A stretch of DNA of 64,000 nucleotides. Origin: Synaphobranchus kaupii. Its lineage: Eukaryota > Chordata > Actinopteri > Anguilliformes > Synaphobranchidae. Position numbers and translations under genes: made by a program. Positions 31,764 to 44,501 of the stretch are shown one piece after another; within the stretch, counting starts at the first letter, position 1, and every line of letters starts with the position of its first letter. The stretch spans positions 40,780,680-40,844,679 of the forward strand of contig CM056380.1 in assembly GCA_029718625.1 (NCBI GenBank). Direction: 5' to 3'. A model generated the notes under the pieces. It had not been told where the DNA came from. It ran no database searches and was given only the letters and a program-made list of their open reading frames with translations.

Positions 31764-33279
31764 TTAGTTATTTATTTATTTAGTTAGTTAGTTAGTTAGT
31801 GAGTTAGTTAGTTATTTATTTAGTTATTTAATTGAGGAAAACTATTCTCCCAAACTGGAAAACCATTTAGGACTCCTGCCTAGAAAGACTTTCTTAGTAG
31901 TCCCAAACACTTTGCCCTGCAAGAACAGATTATGCTGGCCCTAATTAAGGCAAGTGAAAGCTCAGCTGGCTTTTGGTTCATTTTATGGCATTGACTGGTT
32001 TATTGATGTCAGACAAACATTCCAGCACAGGGTTTTGTGCTAGAGGAAATTTACACAGAAATACATCCATGTGATTTAAAAATCATACCTTAGTTAATTT
32101 AATTGTCACACAAGTAGGTATGTTGGTGAATTCCAACATTTCCTAAATTACATGCCAAGGCCATTTATATAGATTAAGAGTTATTTATCTATACTATGCA
32201 CTTTAACTTTATGGTATCACAGATGTATATCTCAACACAAATTAAAAGTAAGAAAACACCAATATGGCACAAAAAAGTAACTACAGAAGGAAGACTTCTG
32301 TTTTTACATAAAAATAGCCTATGTGCTATTTGTTAACTTCTGCAAAGATGTTATGCAGTTTTTTAAAGATCTGCTTTCCTCTGAAAGCATGGCCTGCTGG
32401 ATTTTAGAGCAGTGCCTACTGTGCTATTGTCACATGATTTAGATTTACACTCTGTATCTGAACAAGATCCTCTGCGTCCCCCACAGTATGGTGGAACAAC
32501 AGAACAGTACCCTGCATCAATATACCTTCTATGTAATATCTCAAACCTATGTTAACAACAACAATCTATGTCAACAGTATGTCAAAATTTTTACTTTCTT
32601 TTAAACATCCTCAAACCTTTAAGTTGAGCCATGCAACACTCATCTTCCATTTACCCATTCTAGGGTTCTATAATTATTGCAGTCATAATGACCTCATAAT
32701 ATATAAAACTTCTGCAACCTAGAATGACAGCGTCAACATTATATATATATAGATATATCTACGCACATATATACACACATACATAGATATATATAAATAT
32801 AACAGTGAGGACTGCTACCTCACAATTTACACAGATTTAGAAAAACTTTAGAAAGTTTTCAGTTGCAGTTCTCCTATCTTTCCCTGCTTCCATTGTTTAT
32901 TAATCCCCTGAAGGGTAGTAGTCTGGAATGCGCCCGGTTTTCTACGGTCCCAGGGCCTGTCCGGGATATGTCGATCCCCTAAACAGTGTCTATATGGTGA
33001 AACAACAAAAACTCTCCCTAGTATATGCTACTACGTAAAATAATTGTGTTACTCACCACACCAAGGATAAAGAACCCAGGAGTTACACTGACCAGAAAAT
33101 CCCTTGTTCGGAGTATGCTGTCAATTACGCCAAACTGTAGGGAACTTTTTAAACAAAGTTGCAGGAGAAATTCAGGAGGTAAAGAAAAGCAGACATCCTC
33201 CTGCTGGAGGGATCACATCGGTCGGACCTGTCACTGAAACTTCAAAAACAACAACAGGAATCACGTCGAGGTCACCATT
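29872..33279 (-). mobile_element. LARD internal region, first copy (non-coding)
   Basis: 3408 bp, AT-rich. It has a purine tract on the minus strand at its low-coordinate end (plus GCTCCCCCCTCTGG, 29872-29885). A 133-codon open frame on the minus strand (29808-30209) crosses the LTR border and matches nothing I know. A (TTTA)n/(GTTA)n stretch lies at 31730-31830 and an (AT)n stretch near 32740-32800. Confidence 0.82.
33261..33277 (-). promoter_or_regulatory. Primer binding site, tRNA-Trp
   Basis: Plus TCACGTCGAGGTCACCA; on the minus strand TGGTGACCTCGACGTGA. It is the complement of the vertebrate tRNA-Trp 3' end (GTCGGGGTCACCA) except for one base. It starts two bases from the LTR end. The second copy is at 38577-38593. 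Confidence 0.75.
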
Positions 33280-35188
33280 TGTAGAACCCGCACAGCTAGA
33301 CCAATGAGGGAATAGCTGGAGGGGAAGGAGTAAATATGTTTGTCCTCTGCTGTTGTGATGTAAATAAAAGAGTTTAGTGATTTATCCTCCGGTCATGAAT
33401 ATATTACAAGTATATTTAAGAAGATACTGAGTCCGTCGCCATGAGTCAGATATGAATGCGCTGCTCCATATCCCGCTTAAGACAGGCCTGAAACGGATCA
33501 GTATGATTCTTATTCTCCGTTCGTAAACGGGGCCATGTTGTCATCACGGATATATCCGACCTATCGTCCAAATGCCAATATTCTAATGAGAGCATTAGAA
33601 CACTCACACAGGAGCTGAACGACACATCAAATATATCTATAATCACAAACAGTAAGCGTAACAGTTACAATTGGTTTACTCGTAATTATTAAAATAGAAT
33701 TTAGGATTTACTTTAATCATGCGTGAAGCTCAGAGTGGTTACACTCGACTCATCCATGTATGCCACCATTACTCAATATATGCTCCCGGGATTAACACTA
33801 TTGCCGAATCTCGGTTCGGTGGAGAAACTCAGAGGTTGGGGTCTGGCTAACACAATACATGTATTATATTTTACATCGATAGTTGCGAGCCCAGGTTAGC
33901 CTGCACTAAATGGGCTCCTTAAGGCGAATTTGACAAGAACCGACGTAAAACGTCCATGGGCTCTTCACGTCAAATTCCCAGAGCCGTACATTCACTAAAC
34001 CTGTTAATGACCGACCTTAGCCGCCTACCAACTTAGAATCTCCACTTTCTGTACCCCGCCACTGATCAGTTGGTCATTGGTCAGAATTTTCCCCGAGTAT
34101 TCAGTCGTAATTTAGGCTGAAAAGATAGAAAATGGATTAGAGTCATGGAGACCACGCAAGTTAAAATAATAAGAATTTATTCACAGGCAGGTAGGTCATT
34201 ATCTTAAAATTAGAACAATTACAAAACATACAAATTAAGAATAGAAAACACAGAGTAAATATCTTACCCGGCCTGCTTTAACTACACACACATACATACA
34301 TAATCTGCACTGTGTGGGAGATCAGTTACGATTCTCCAAACACAAACACAGAGTATACACGGAGTCTGCACGGTGTGGGAGATCGGATGCGATCTTCCTT
34401 ACCGAAAATACACAATCTGCATGGTGTGGGAGATCGGTTACGATGCTCCCAGATAAGTGTGTCTCCCTTTCTTTTAAGCCAAATCCTGCATAAATTAACC
34501 TGGAGGTGTGGTCGAATCGGGAATCTAAACCCCCAGTAGAGTGAAGGGAAAAGGAGTTAATTACCAGATAGTACATTCCAGTGTTACAGTTTTACAGAGT
34601 TATTGGAACTATGTTTTACTAAACTTCATTTGGTATGAAATGTATCTCATTTGATTCCTTGATTTTACTGGATTACATCCATACCAAACAGTTTACCATT
34701 ATGATTATTATTACCAGATTAAATATTATTATGTTGCAGTTGTCATGAAAATTCCCTTCTGATGAACCATTTTACATGCAATTCCTGTTACTACTACATA
34801 AGACATAATGTAACAATATAAGAATCACATGTGCAATGTTTGTAAGTTTTACAGGGTCTGTTGACCATTTAAACTGAGTCTTAATCCAGGAGAGAAGGGG
34901 GTGCAATGAACTGAGGTGTCAGCCTGAGAGACGGGACAGATCCCAGATGTATTGTTTTGGCCAGGGGCTTAATGGCCTCTTCTGCCATAAATGCCCCTAA
35001 AACACACAAACACACCCATGACCAAACAGTCCAACTTCCTCCTATCACAGTCACTTCCAGGTGAGAACATCCTTGAGAACAAATGGGATGAAAACCCAAA
35101 GGAAGTCAGAGTTCTATTGTTTCATTACAAGGCCCTCTGGTCCTTTGAAGCATCTTCACACATGGCAGCCTTTGACTCCCCTCTTACA
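33280..35188 (-). repeat. LARD LTR 2 (shared middle LTR)
   Basis: 1909 bp, same ends as LTR 1. It serves as 5' LTR of the lower unit and 3' LTR of the upper unit. Confidence 0.9.
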
Positions 35189-37049
35189 GCTCCCCCCTCT
35201 GGCCCAGTGGGGGACACTTCAGAACGTCCTCCCGAGGGGTCATGGACAATTCCCCAACTGGATTCCTTCGGATCCTCAGAGTCGTAGGGCTGCCTGTGGG
35301 GAGAACTGGAGAGGCTGAGACCAAGTGTTGTGTGGGATGAGGCGTGTGTTGTAGGGGGTAGTTCGGATGTTGGATGGTGTGAAGAAGGGAACTTCACACC
35401 ACAGGTCACGTGTTGCACCAAGCCCATTAGCTCAGTCAGAGCCCGCGTTCTTCCTTCCCCCATCCGCGGGGCTGTGCAGAGGCTGGGACTTAACACAGAG
35501 GTGTGATGGTAGGGAAAAGGTTGCAAAACATTATAGATATAAATGATGTAGTTGGGAATTTCCTGACAAATGCGTTATGTTGGAAATTTAGTTTTTGTAC
35601 CTCTCATGGTAATATACATTATGATTTTAGATCAACTTGATTTGGCTGAATTAAAGTAAAGGAGACAAAACCTAACACATCTTGTGCAGCAGATTGTTAA
35701 AGTATTCATTATTATAATTATTATAATTTATTTATTTATTTTCTATTTGGCATCAGTACATCATTCTGAAGCATATGTTCTGCAGGCTAAGCCACACTCG
35801 ATGGTATGGGGTTTAATGGAATAGTGGATGTCTAGTGGAGAGAAACGCCTGCGCTTCAGACCAAATTTCCTTTATGATATTTATATTGTTCTTAGTGAGA
35901 TGTTAGAAATCAGTGGCCACCTGATTTGCTACCTATATTGAATCAGAAGTTAAATCATCGAGCCGTGACTGTAGCCATGCAGGGATTTAATTAATTTTCC
36001 CACAATGCATCACATATGCTGACAGGTGTTTGAAATATTCAACCGTACATGGGCCATTATAAAAGTTATGCAATAAAACAAGATTATAATCAAAAATAAT
36101 AGTAGAAAAGTAAAAATGTTAAAAACACATTAAACATAGTTTATGATGTAAAAGTTTTAAAGAGGTAGAATTATGGAATGGCTACCCAGACCTGACAGAG
36201 ACAGGAAAGTTAGTGTTTAATCCATTACACACATTGCACACATAACATTCTATATTTATGTTATATTCTATTGTCCTCTATTACCCCCCTCTTGATGCTT
36301 GAAATCATGAGGTGGTAATAGCTTGATTTTACAGAAACAGAAAACAGTTTAAATGAAGCAATCATTCATTATTAATTCTATTAGTTTATGTTTGTTAAAA
36401 CATTGAACTATACAAAAACTTATGTTTTTGCACCAAGAAACACATATGTTTAACTTTACATTGTGTCCTATATGAGCTGCAGTTATGTGGTTTTGGGATG
36501 TGTGTTGAGCGAATCTAAGGTGTTATTCTGAAGTGGATGGGTGGATCCTTTTACACTAATAAATGTGTTGTAAACTATGCTCTGGTGCTACACCAGGGGG
36601 CTTGTTTAGGGTTAAGGTTTCCTAAATGAGGTGTGCCCGGTTTATGGCCCCTTCAAGTACTTCCACCCATCTTACCCAGAACTCAGCATATTCCTGGCGC
36701 TGAAAAAGGAGAGAAACCTATGCAGGGTTATTGTCTGCATAGTTCAGGTTCTGTACTGGATAAATGATTATAGCCAGTTATTGATGATTGAAAAACAAAA
36801 ATCATACACTCTGAAGACTGTAGATTCACTGCTTTTTAAAGAAAAAAGATACTCAACCAGACAAATAGAAAGAAGGGTAGAGAAAACATAAAGAGAAAGT
36901 AGACAGATAGAAAGAAAAGAATACAGAAAGACACAAATGGATAAAAGAAACCAATACGTCAGTCTTTGCTAGAAAATGGACCCTATTTCAGCTTTTAAAT
37001 GAAATTAGCAAATATAGAATAAATTTAAAGAAGAAATTGCTTCTTCTTC

Positions 37050-37080
<31 letters not shown>

Positions 37081-38595
37081 TTAGTTATTTATTTATTTAG
37101 TTAGTTAGTTAGTTAGTGAGTTAGTTAGTTATTTATTTAGTTATTTAATTGAGGAAAACTATTCTCCCAAACTGGAAAACCATTTAGGACTCCTGCCTAG
37201 AAAGACTTTCTTAGTAGTCCCAAACACTTTGCCCTGCAAGAACAGATTATGCTGGCCCTAATTAAGGCAAGTGAAAGCTCAGCTGGCTTTTGGTTCATTT
37301 TATGGCATTGACTGGTTTATTGATGTCAGACAAACATTCCAGCACAGGGTTTTGTGCTAGAGGAAATTTACACAGAAATACATCCATGTGATTTAAAAAT
37401 CATACCTTAGTTAATTTAATTGTCACACAAGTAGGTATGTTGGTGAATTCCAACATTTCCTAAATTACATGCCAAGGCCATTTATATAGATTAAGAGTTA
37501 TTTATCTATACTATGCACTTTAACTTTATGGTATCACAGATGTATATCTCAACACAAATTAAAAGTAAGAAAACACCAATATGGCACAAAAAAGTAACTA
37601 CAGAAGGAAGACTTCTGTTTTTACATAAAAATAGCCTATGTGCTATTTGTTAACTTCTGCAAAGATGTTATGCAGTTTTTTAAAGATCTGCTTTCCTCTG
37701 AAAGCATGGCCTGCTGGATTTTAGAGCAGTGCCTACTGTGCTATTGTCACATGATTTAGATTTACACTCTGTATCTGAACAAGATCCTCTGCGTCCCCCA
37801 CAGTATGGTGGAACAACAGAACAGTACCCTGCATCAATATACCTTCTATGTAATATCTCAAACCTATGTTAACAACAACAATCTATGTCAACAGTATGTC
37901 AAAATTTTTACTTTCTTTTAAACATCCTCAAACCTTTAAGTTGAGCCATGCAACACTCATCTTCCATTTACCCATTCTAGGGTTCTATAATTATTGCAGT
38001 CATAATGACCTCATAATATATAAAACTTCTGCAACCTAGAATGACAGCGTCAACATTATATATATATAGATATATCTACGCACATATATACACACATACA
38101 TAGATATATATAAATATAACAGTGAGGACTGCTACCTCACAATTTACACAGATTTAGAAAAACTTTAGAAAGTTTTCAGTTGCAGTTCTCCTATCTTTCC
38201 CTGCTTCCATTGTTTATTAATCCCCTGAAGGGTAGTAGTCTGGAATGCGCCCGGTTTCTACGGTCCCAGGGCCTGTCCGGGATATGTCGATCCCCTAAAC
38301 AGTGTCTATATGGTGAAACAACAAAAACTCTCCCTAGTATATGCTACTACGTAAAATAATTGTGTTACTCACCACACCAAGGATAAAGAACCCAGGAGTT
38401 ACACTGACCAGAAAATCCCTTGTTCGGAGTATGCTGTCAATTACGCCAAACTGTAGGGAACTTTTTAAACAAAGTTGCAGGAGAAATTCAGGAGGTAAAG
38501 AAAAGCAGACATCCTCCTGCTGGAGGGATCACATCGGTCGGACCTGTCACTGAAACTTCAAAAACAACAACAGGAATCACGTCGAGGTCACCATT
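35189..38595 (-). mobile_element. LARD internal region, second copy
   Basis: 3407 bp. Compared with the first copy I see only single-base indels, mostly in homopolymers (for example GGG/GGGG at 35809, AAAA/AAA near 36158, TTTT/TTT near 38254), and no substitution in the parts I aligned by eye. Confidence 0.85.
38577..38593 (-). promoter_or_regulatory. Primer binding site, tRNA-Trp (second copy)
   Basis: Same 17 bases as at 33261-33277, two bases from the LTR start at 38596. Confidence 0.75.
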
Positions 38596-40504
38596 TGTAG
38601 AACCCGCACAGCTAGACCAATGAGGGAATAGCTGGAGGGGAAGGAGTAAATATGTTTGTCCTCTGCTGTTGTGATGTAAATAAAAGAGTTTAGTGATTTA
38701 TCCTCCGGTCATGAATATATTACAAGTATATTTAAGAAGATACTGAGTCCGTCGCCATGAGTCAGATATGAATGCGCTGCTCCATATCCCGCTTAAGACA
38801 GGCCTGAAACGGATCAGTATGATTCTTATTCTCCGTTCGTAAACGGGGCCATGTTGTCATCACGGATATATCCGACCTATCGTCCAAATGCCAATATTCT
38901 AATGAGAGCATTAGAACACTCACACAGGAGCTGAACGACACATCAAATATATCTATAATCACAAACAGTAAGCGTAACAGTTACAATTGGTTTACTCGTA
39001 ATTATTAAAATAGAATTTAGGATTTACTTTAATCATGCGTGAAGCTCAGAGTGGTTACACTCGACTCATCCATGTATGCCACCATTACTCAATATATGCT
39101 CCCGGGATTAACACTATTGCCGAATCTCGGTTCGGTGGAGAAACTCAGAGGTTGGGGTCTGGCTAACACAATACATGTATTATATTTTACATCGATAGTT
39201 GCGAGCCCAGGTTAGCCTGCACTAAATGGGCTCCTTAAGGCGAATTTGACAAGAACCGACGTAAAACGTCCATGGGCTCTTCACGTCAAATTCCCAGAGC
39301 CGTACATTCACTAAACCTGTTAATGACCGACCTTAGCCGCCTACCAACTTAGAATCTCCACTTTCTGTACCCCGCCACTGATCAGTTGGTCATTGGTCAG
39401 AATTTTCCCCGAGTATTCAGTCGTAATTTAGGCTGAAAAGATAGAAAATGGATTAGAGTCATGGAGACCACGCAAGTTAAAATAATAAGAATTTATTCAC
39501 AGGCAGGTAGGTCATTATCTTAAAATTAGAACAATTACAAAACATACAAATTAAGAATAGAAAACACAGAGTAAATATCTTACCCGGCCTGCTTTAACTA
39601 CACACACATACATACATAATCTGCACTGTGTGGGAGATCAGTTACGATTCTCCAAACACAAACACAGAGTATACACGGAGTCTGCACGGTGTGGGAGATC
39701 GGATGCGATCTTCCTTACCGAAAATACACAATCTGCATGGTGTGGGAGATCGGTTACGATGCTCCCAGATAAGTGTGTCTCCCTTTCTTTTAAGCCAAAT
39801 CCTGCATAAATTAACCTGGAGGTGTGGTCGAATCGGGAATCTAAACCCCCAGTAGAGTGAAGGGAAAAGGAGTTAATTACCAGATAGTACATTCCAGTGT
39901 TACAGTTTTACAGAGTTATTGGAACTATGTTTTACTAAACTTCATTTGGTATGAAATGTATCTCATTTGATTCCTTGATTTTACTGGATTACATCCATAC
40001 CAAACAGTTTACCATTATGATTATTATTACCAGATTAAATATTATTATGTTGCAGTTGTCATGAAAATTCCCTTCTGATGAACCATTTTACATGCAATTC
40101 CTGTTACTACTACATAAGACATAATGTAACAATATAAGAATCACATGTGCAATGTTTGTAAGTTTTACAGGGTCTGTTGACCATTTAAACTGAGTCTTAA
40201 TCCAGGAGAGAAGGGGGTGCAATGAACTGAGGTGTCAGCCTGAGAGACGGGACAGATCCCAGATGTATTGTTTTGGCCAGGGGCTTAATGGCCTCTTCTG
40301 CCATAAATGCCCCTAAAACACACAAACACACCCATGACCAAACAGTCCAACTTCCTCCTATCACAGTCACTTCCAGGTGAGAACATCCTTGAGAACAAAT
40401 GGGATGAAAACCCAAAGGAAGTCAGAGTTCTATTGTTTCATTACAAGGCCCTCTGGTCCTTTGAAGCATCTTCACACATGGCAGCCTTTGACTCCCCTCT
40501 TACA
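38596..40504 (-). repeat. LARD LTR 3 (5' LTR)
   Basis: 1909 bp. Ends CCCCTCTTACA at 40504, followed by TTATGACC, the right copy of the TTAT target duplication and the resumed Tc1 copy 3. Confidence 0.9.
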
Positions 40505-41185
40505 TTATGACCCTATTAATAAAACATTAAATGTATGTGCCAAAAGATAGACAATATTTGCTCAACTATAAGCACTATTTTGCTTGTTTTAACACAAATT
40601 TCAGTTTCTTTAACACTTTTTGAATACAATTCACACAATTCTCCTGTTTTAGGCACAATTTTCAAAAGGTATATCTCTTGTTTTCACATGAAAAACACTG
40701 CCATTAAAAACTATAAACTCCAATTATCAATTAACACACCCATTCTTCACAGGTAAAATACTAGTTGATTTAATTATCCAATCAGCAATCAGAGCTTTAG
40801 AACAAATAAAAGGGAAAAATGTGAGCTCTCCTGTATGTGGAGAACAATGACTGACGAACATTTAGAATGTGAATAGGTAGATCTACTCTATTGTTATTTA
40901 CTGTAACATATCAATATTCAGTTATTCCTGTACTGCACCTAATGTACACTACTACAAGGGGACTACAGTACAGACAGCGTAGTGTACACAAGCTAAGCTG
41001 GCAGTATCCCTCGTGTATGTACCGAAACACCCCTACATGGAGCAAATATGGGAGAGCCTGTCCCCTCTGCAGCTCAGAGTAGCTGAGCACGGTCTTAGCA
41101 TCTTACCAGCCTTACATGTAAAGAGGATCTGAAACATGGGGGAAATATGTCTTTCGCAGTGCTGCAGAAATTAGCTCCACAGGCT

Positions 41186-41242
41186 CACACACACACATAC
41201 ACACAGAAACACACACATATACACACTCACACGTGCACACAC

Positions 41243-41282
<40 letters not shown>
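41186..41282. repeat. (CA)n microsatellite
   Basis: An interrupted then pure CA array inside the transposase remnant of Tc1 copy 3. Confidence 0.93.
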
Positions 41283-41294
41283 GGTTGACCAGAG

Positions 41295-41515
41295 CAGCTC
41301 ACACATATTGTCATATGGGACAATGTGAGTTTCCACTGTGATACTCTGTTTTGAACTTGGTTCAGTGATACCATTGCTTTTTCATTTCTCAGTCATGCCA
41401 AGGGTGGCTGTATCATTCAAAAAGACACTTCTCCCACTGCTTGGCCAGAGAAAATATAATGTGTGATGTACATGAGGATATGTGGCCTGATCAAGAGCAG
41501 AGACCAGAATAATTT
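41295..41515 (+). pseudogene. Tc1/mariner-type transposase remnant, copy 3
   Basis: Plus strand. ATTGTCATATGGGACAATGT (41309-41328) encodes the second-aspartate motif (V-I-W-D-N-V-S-F-H in the intact family). 41430-41510 encodes the C terminus in pieces (cf. CLAREN, DVHEDMWPDQEQRPE). The rest, including the PIEEF region, is deleted. Frames are broken. Confidence 0.7.
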
Positions 41516-41866
41516 ATTTTTGGTTTTACTATTACATTTTTTGTTTACTCCCAGTACATTAGTTTTTTTATTATTATTATTATTTTCTCTTTCTCTTGTA
41601 CTGATGCCTAACTAATATAATAGTAATAGTGTCTTTTTCATTTTTTACACCAGTGTTAATTGGCATTAATAATTTGTATTCATTTGCTGACTAGTGTTTA
41701 TTATTTGAAGGAAAAATGTCATTTTGGGGTGAGAGTTTGATGTTGACAAGAAATATATGAAGTTTTGCAGAAAGAGTTCACCGTGTGGGTTTTGTTTTTA
41801 TAGTTTTGAGAACTGAGCTATTGTTTCAGAAAATGTGTCTAAACAATTTAGAAAAACTGTAATAAT

Positions 41867-42755
41867 AACAGTAACTTTATTTATATAGTGCTTTTCAGAG
41901 CTCACTCAAAGAGCTTTCCAAAACAATAAAAACAGTGTAAAATAAACAAAGTAACACAAAAATTAGATATATAGACTAAAGAGATCCTGATCAGCTTGCA
42001 AATATGAGCCTAAATTAAATGGTCAGTGTCTTGCCGGTTAGAGCAGGCTTAGTCTTTTATTAAAAAAATTTAATAACTCTAAACACTTCATAAGAGCTAT
42101 ACAAATCCTCTATAAGCAGTAATAACACCTTAATAAGCACAATATAAACATGAATAAATGCTTATGTCAAAATCCATGTTGACATCACATTACTATGGCA
42201 TAGCAAGTGACACAAACCATATGGTTATCGCTCTGATGATGGACCATTTATAGAAAGTGTTCCCGAAAGCCAATTTCCACTGTGACTTTCCATTGATCCA
42301 AGCATAGCTTGAAAGCCCAGGAAATACTGGCCTTGGCCTACAATGAGTCCTATGACAGATGAGATATTTGGCATGGCTTCGGTGGCTTGACACAGAAAAA
42401 AACAAAAACAAACAAAAAAACGGCCTGATCCCTTTGAAAAGACACATAATTCTCATACAACGAGATTGACCTTAAAAACAAACTGGAAAATAATTAAAAC
42501 GGTTTATCTTCCTCATTGGCCTTGTCACTTTCCCAAATGCATTCTCCATCCAGGATGTCACAACTCCATGATGACTTTTGAATTGGGAAAAAGGTCTTCT
42601 GCACCAGCTGACCCTGACTTTGGTCTGTCTGAAACTAAAACCTTGTAGCTGAAATAACACTGTGCACAAATAACGGAGCTGTAAACAATAACGGAGCTGT
42701 AAACTGCCAACACTTCACCCATCATACTGTTGTAGGTTTTGGCCCCAGTCAACAC
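41867..42755. other. Intergenic with a short dispersed repeat
   Basis: AACTTTATTTATATAGTGCT near 41870 is a widespread fish repeat motif (LINE or SINE 3' end). Nothing else was recognised. Confidence 0.45.
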
Positions 42756-43103
42756 TTACACAGAAACTATCAGGAAACGGCTCGACGCATCTTTCCCCCT
42801 CTAGATGATGTTTACACAGAAACTATCAGGAAACGGCTCGACGCATCTTTTCCCCTCTAGATGATGCTTACACAGAAACTATCAGGAAACGGCTCGACGC
42901 ATCTTTCCCCCTCTAGATGATGCTTACACAGAAACTATCACGAAACGGCTCGACACATCTTTCCCCCTCTAGATGATGCTTACACAGAAACTATCACGAA
43001 ACGGCTCGACGCATCTTTTCCCCTCTAGATGATGCTTACACAGAAACTATCACGAAACGGCTCGACACATCTTTCCCCCTCTAGATGATGCTTACACAGA
43101 AGG
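42756..43103. repeat. 56-bp minisatellite, 6 copies
   Basis: TTACACAGAAACTATCA recurs every 56 bp from 42756 to 43092. Units differ at AGGAAACGG/ACGAAACGG, GACGCATC/GACACATC and TTCCCCC/TTTCCCC, with a mixed order of variants. Confidence 0.93.
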
Positions 43104-43815
43104 GTATAATTAGCCAGCCAGACAGAGACGGACAGTTTGCAAATTTGTCTGTGACTCTTCCATAGCGTTAACTCTTCATTGACCGTGGGCTTTGGCTTTC
43201 ATTTGAGTAGCAAAACCAGCAAACAAAACGCTGTAAACCGCTACTGTCATTTAAATGAGGCAAGGCAACAGAAGGAGGTCAAATCCTAGATTTATAGGAA
43301 AGCTTGTAGCAGTCTGGCACAGAAGCATGCGACTGTTTGAGAAGCTAATCTAACCCATTACATGTGCTGCGCTTTTGCCCGGGAAAAGAGATCCATAATG
43401 GCAGTCCTGCTTTAGAGTGTGAAGAACTTTTTTTTCTCTGAACCTTTTACTGCACTTCGCAACCCATATACCAATTGCATATATGCCCATTGTGACGCAG
43501 TCCTTGTTTTCAGTGTGGTGATAGCAGCACATGTTTTTAGGTTTTTAGGTCAGTTAAAAAACAATGTCGGCATCAATAAACATATCTGCCCCCCACGGGC
43601 TGTGCTGACAGGTGCTGTGCAAAACAGTGGCAAATACAACAAACCTGAAACGCTAGTAGATGAAAGGTTGTAATACACAGTTTTCCTGTTCCCATATGCA
43701 CTGATACACACAGGTGCAGCACTTAAATCCACAGCCTGTTAAGAATAGCCTGTAGTGGAGTACAGTGGTAAGAATGAGGTGCAGTGGAGAGTTGGCGGGG
43801 AGTGGGTGTGGGTGT

Positions 43816-43844
43816 GGGGGGGGGGGGGGGGGGGGGGGGGGGGG
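43816..43844 (+). repeat. 29-base G run
   Basis: Pure G tract after GGTGTGGGTGT. It could form a G-quadruplex, and its length is unlikely to be exact. Confidence 0.85.
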
Positions 43845-43859
43845 TGTCTTTTCCTTACT

Positions 43860-44318
43860 TCCGCAAGGGGACTGTAACGAAATCCCTGTGACGATTTTAT
43901 TCTAATCAAACCCGATGGCGAGATTGGCGCGGTTTGGCTTTGTCGCCGTGTCGCTGTGGCTCCCGCTGATGTTGATGTAGTAGGCGGCTCGATGGCGGGG
44001 GCGCGAGCATCGGGGGAAACAGCCCGTCACGCCCGGAGAGAATGAACAGAATTAGACTCTTTATTAGACAGATTCGTTAGACAGTGGGAGAGACATAACT
44101 CAAGAGAAGATGAGAAATACGAACGTTGGAATTTCGCGCTAAAATGAAATTATTCAGCTAATGAAAAAAAGTCTGGGAAAAACCTGACATCTGATGCCTC
44201 AATATTTGATTTGCAGTTATGCAAATAATTCAGATTATCACAGTGTCAAGAAAAGCATGTAAACAGAAGAGTGTGGGTTTAGAGTACTCCACACTGAGTC
44301 GTTTTCTCTCATTTTAAC
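43860..44318. other. CpG-richer unique segment
   Basis: 43900-44040 is GC-rich with many CpG (for example GGCGCGGTTT, GGCGGGGGCGCGAGC), unlike its surroundings. No gene start or splice site was recognised. It may be a small CpG island or part of an undefined repeat. Confidence 0.35.
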
Positions 44319-44501
44319 CAGAGGTGTAAAATCCAGGGGGTCAGAACGTAAAAGCCCCTGCCACGTGTTTCTTCCACTCATGAACTGGCGGTCAGTTCAT
44401 TTCACTAATTCATTTCTACCACTTGGTTGACGAATTGTGCTAATTGGAACAAAATACTGGGGGAGAACTTTTACTTTCTGAACCTGGATTTTACACCTCT
44501 G
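44319..44501. mobile_element. Short inverted-repeat element (MITE, hAT-like ends)
   Basis: 183 bp with termini CAGAGGTGTAAAATCCAG and CTGGATTTTACACCTCTG, extending inward (TCAGAACGTAAAAG versus TTCAGAAAGTAAAAG) to about 35 bp of inverted repeat. No coding capacity. No 8-bp duplication was seen. Confidence 0.8.

Larger units (their letters stand above)
27963..40504 (-). mobile_element. Non-coding LTR element (LARD-like) in LTR-int-LTR-int-LTR array
   Basis: Three 1909-bp LTRs (27963-29871, 33280-35188, 38596-40504) alternate with two internal regions of 3408 and 3407 bp. TTAT stands before the first LTR (27959-27962) and after the last (40505-40508). The minus orientation is set by a primer binding site matching tRNA-Trp next to the 27963-type LTR end, and by a purine tract next to the other end. 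The internal regions have no recognisable gag, pol or env, so the element would depend on another's proteins. Confidence 0.88.
26557..41866 (+). mobile_element. Tc1/mariner-type element, copy 3, split by about 14 kb of LTR insertions
   Basis: The left end TAGTTTTTCTCAATTGTTTA (26557-26576) is cut by LTR C; its continuation TTTACACACTAAATTTGG resumes at 27939, exactly as expected from copy 2 (CAATTGTTTACACAC). It is cut again at 27962 by the 12.5-kb LTR array and resumes at 40505. The right end ACAATTTAGAAAAACTGTAA closes it at about 41866. Without the inserts it is about 1.4 kb. Confidence 0.8.

Noticed and set aside
42756..43103. Direct repeats that could suggest a CRISPR array
   Set aside because: Units are contiguous 56-bp repeats without unique spacers, in a vertebrate genome.
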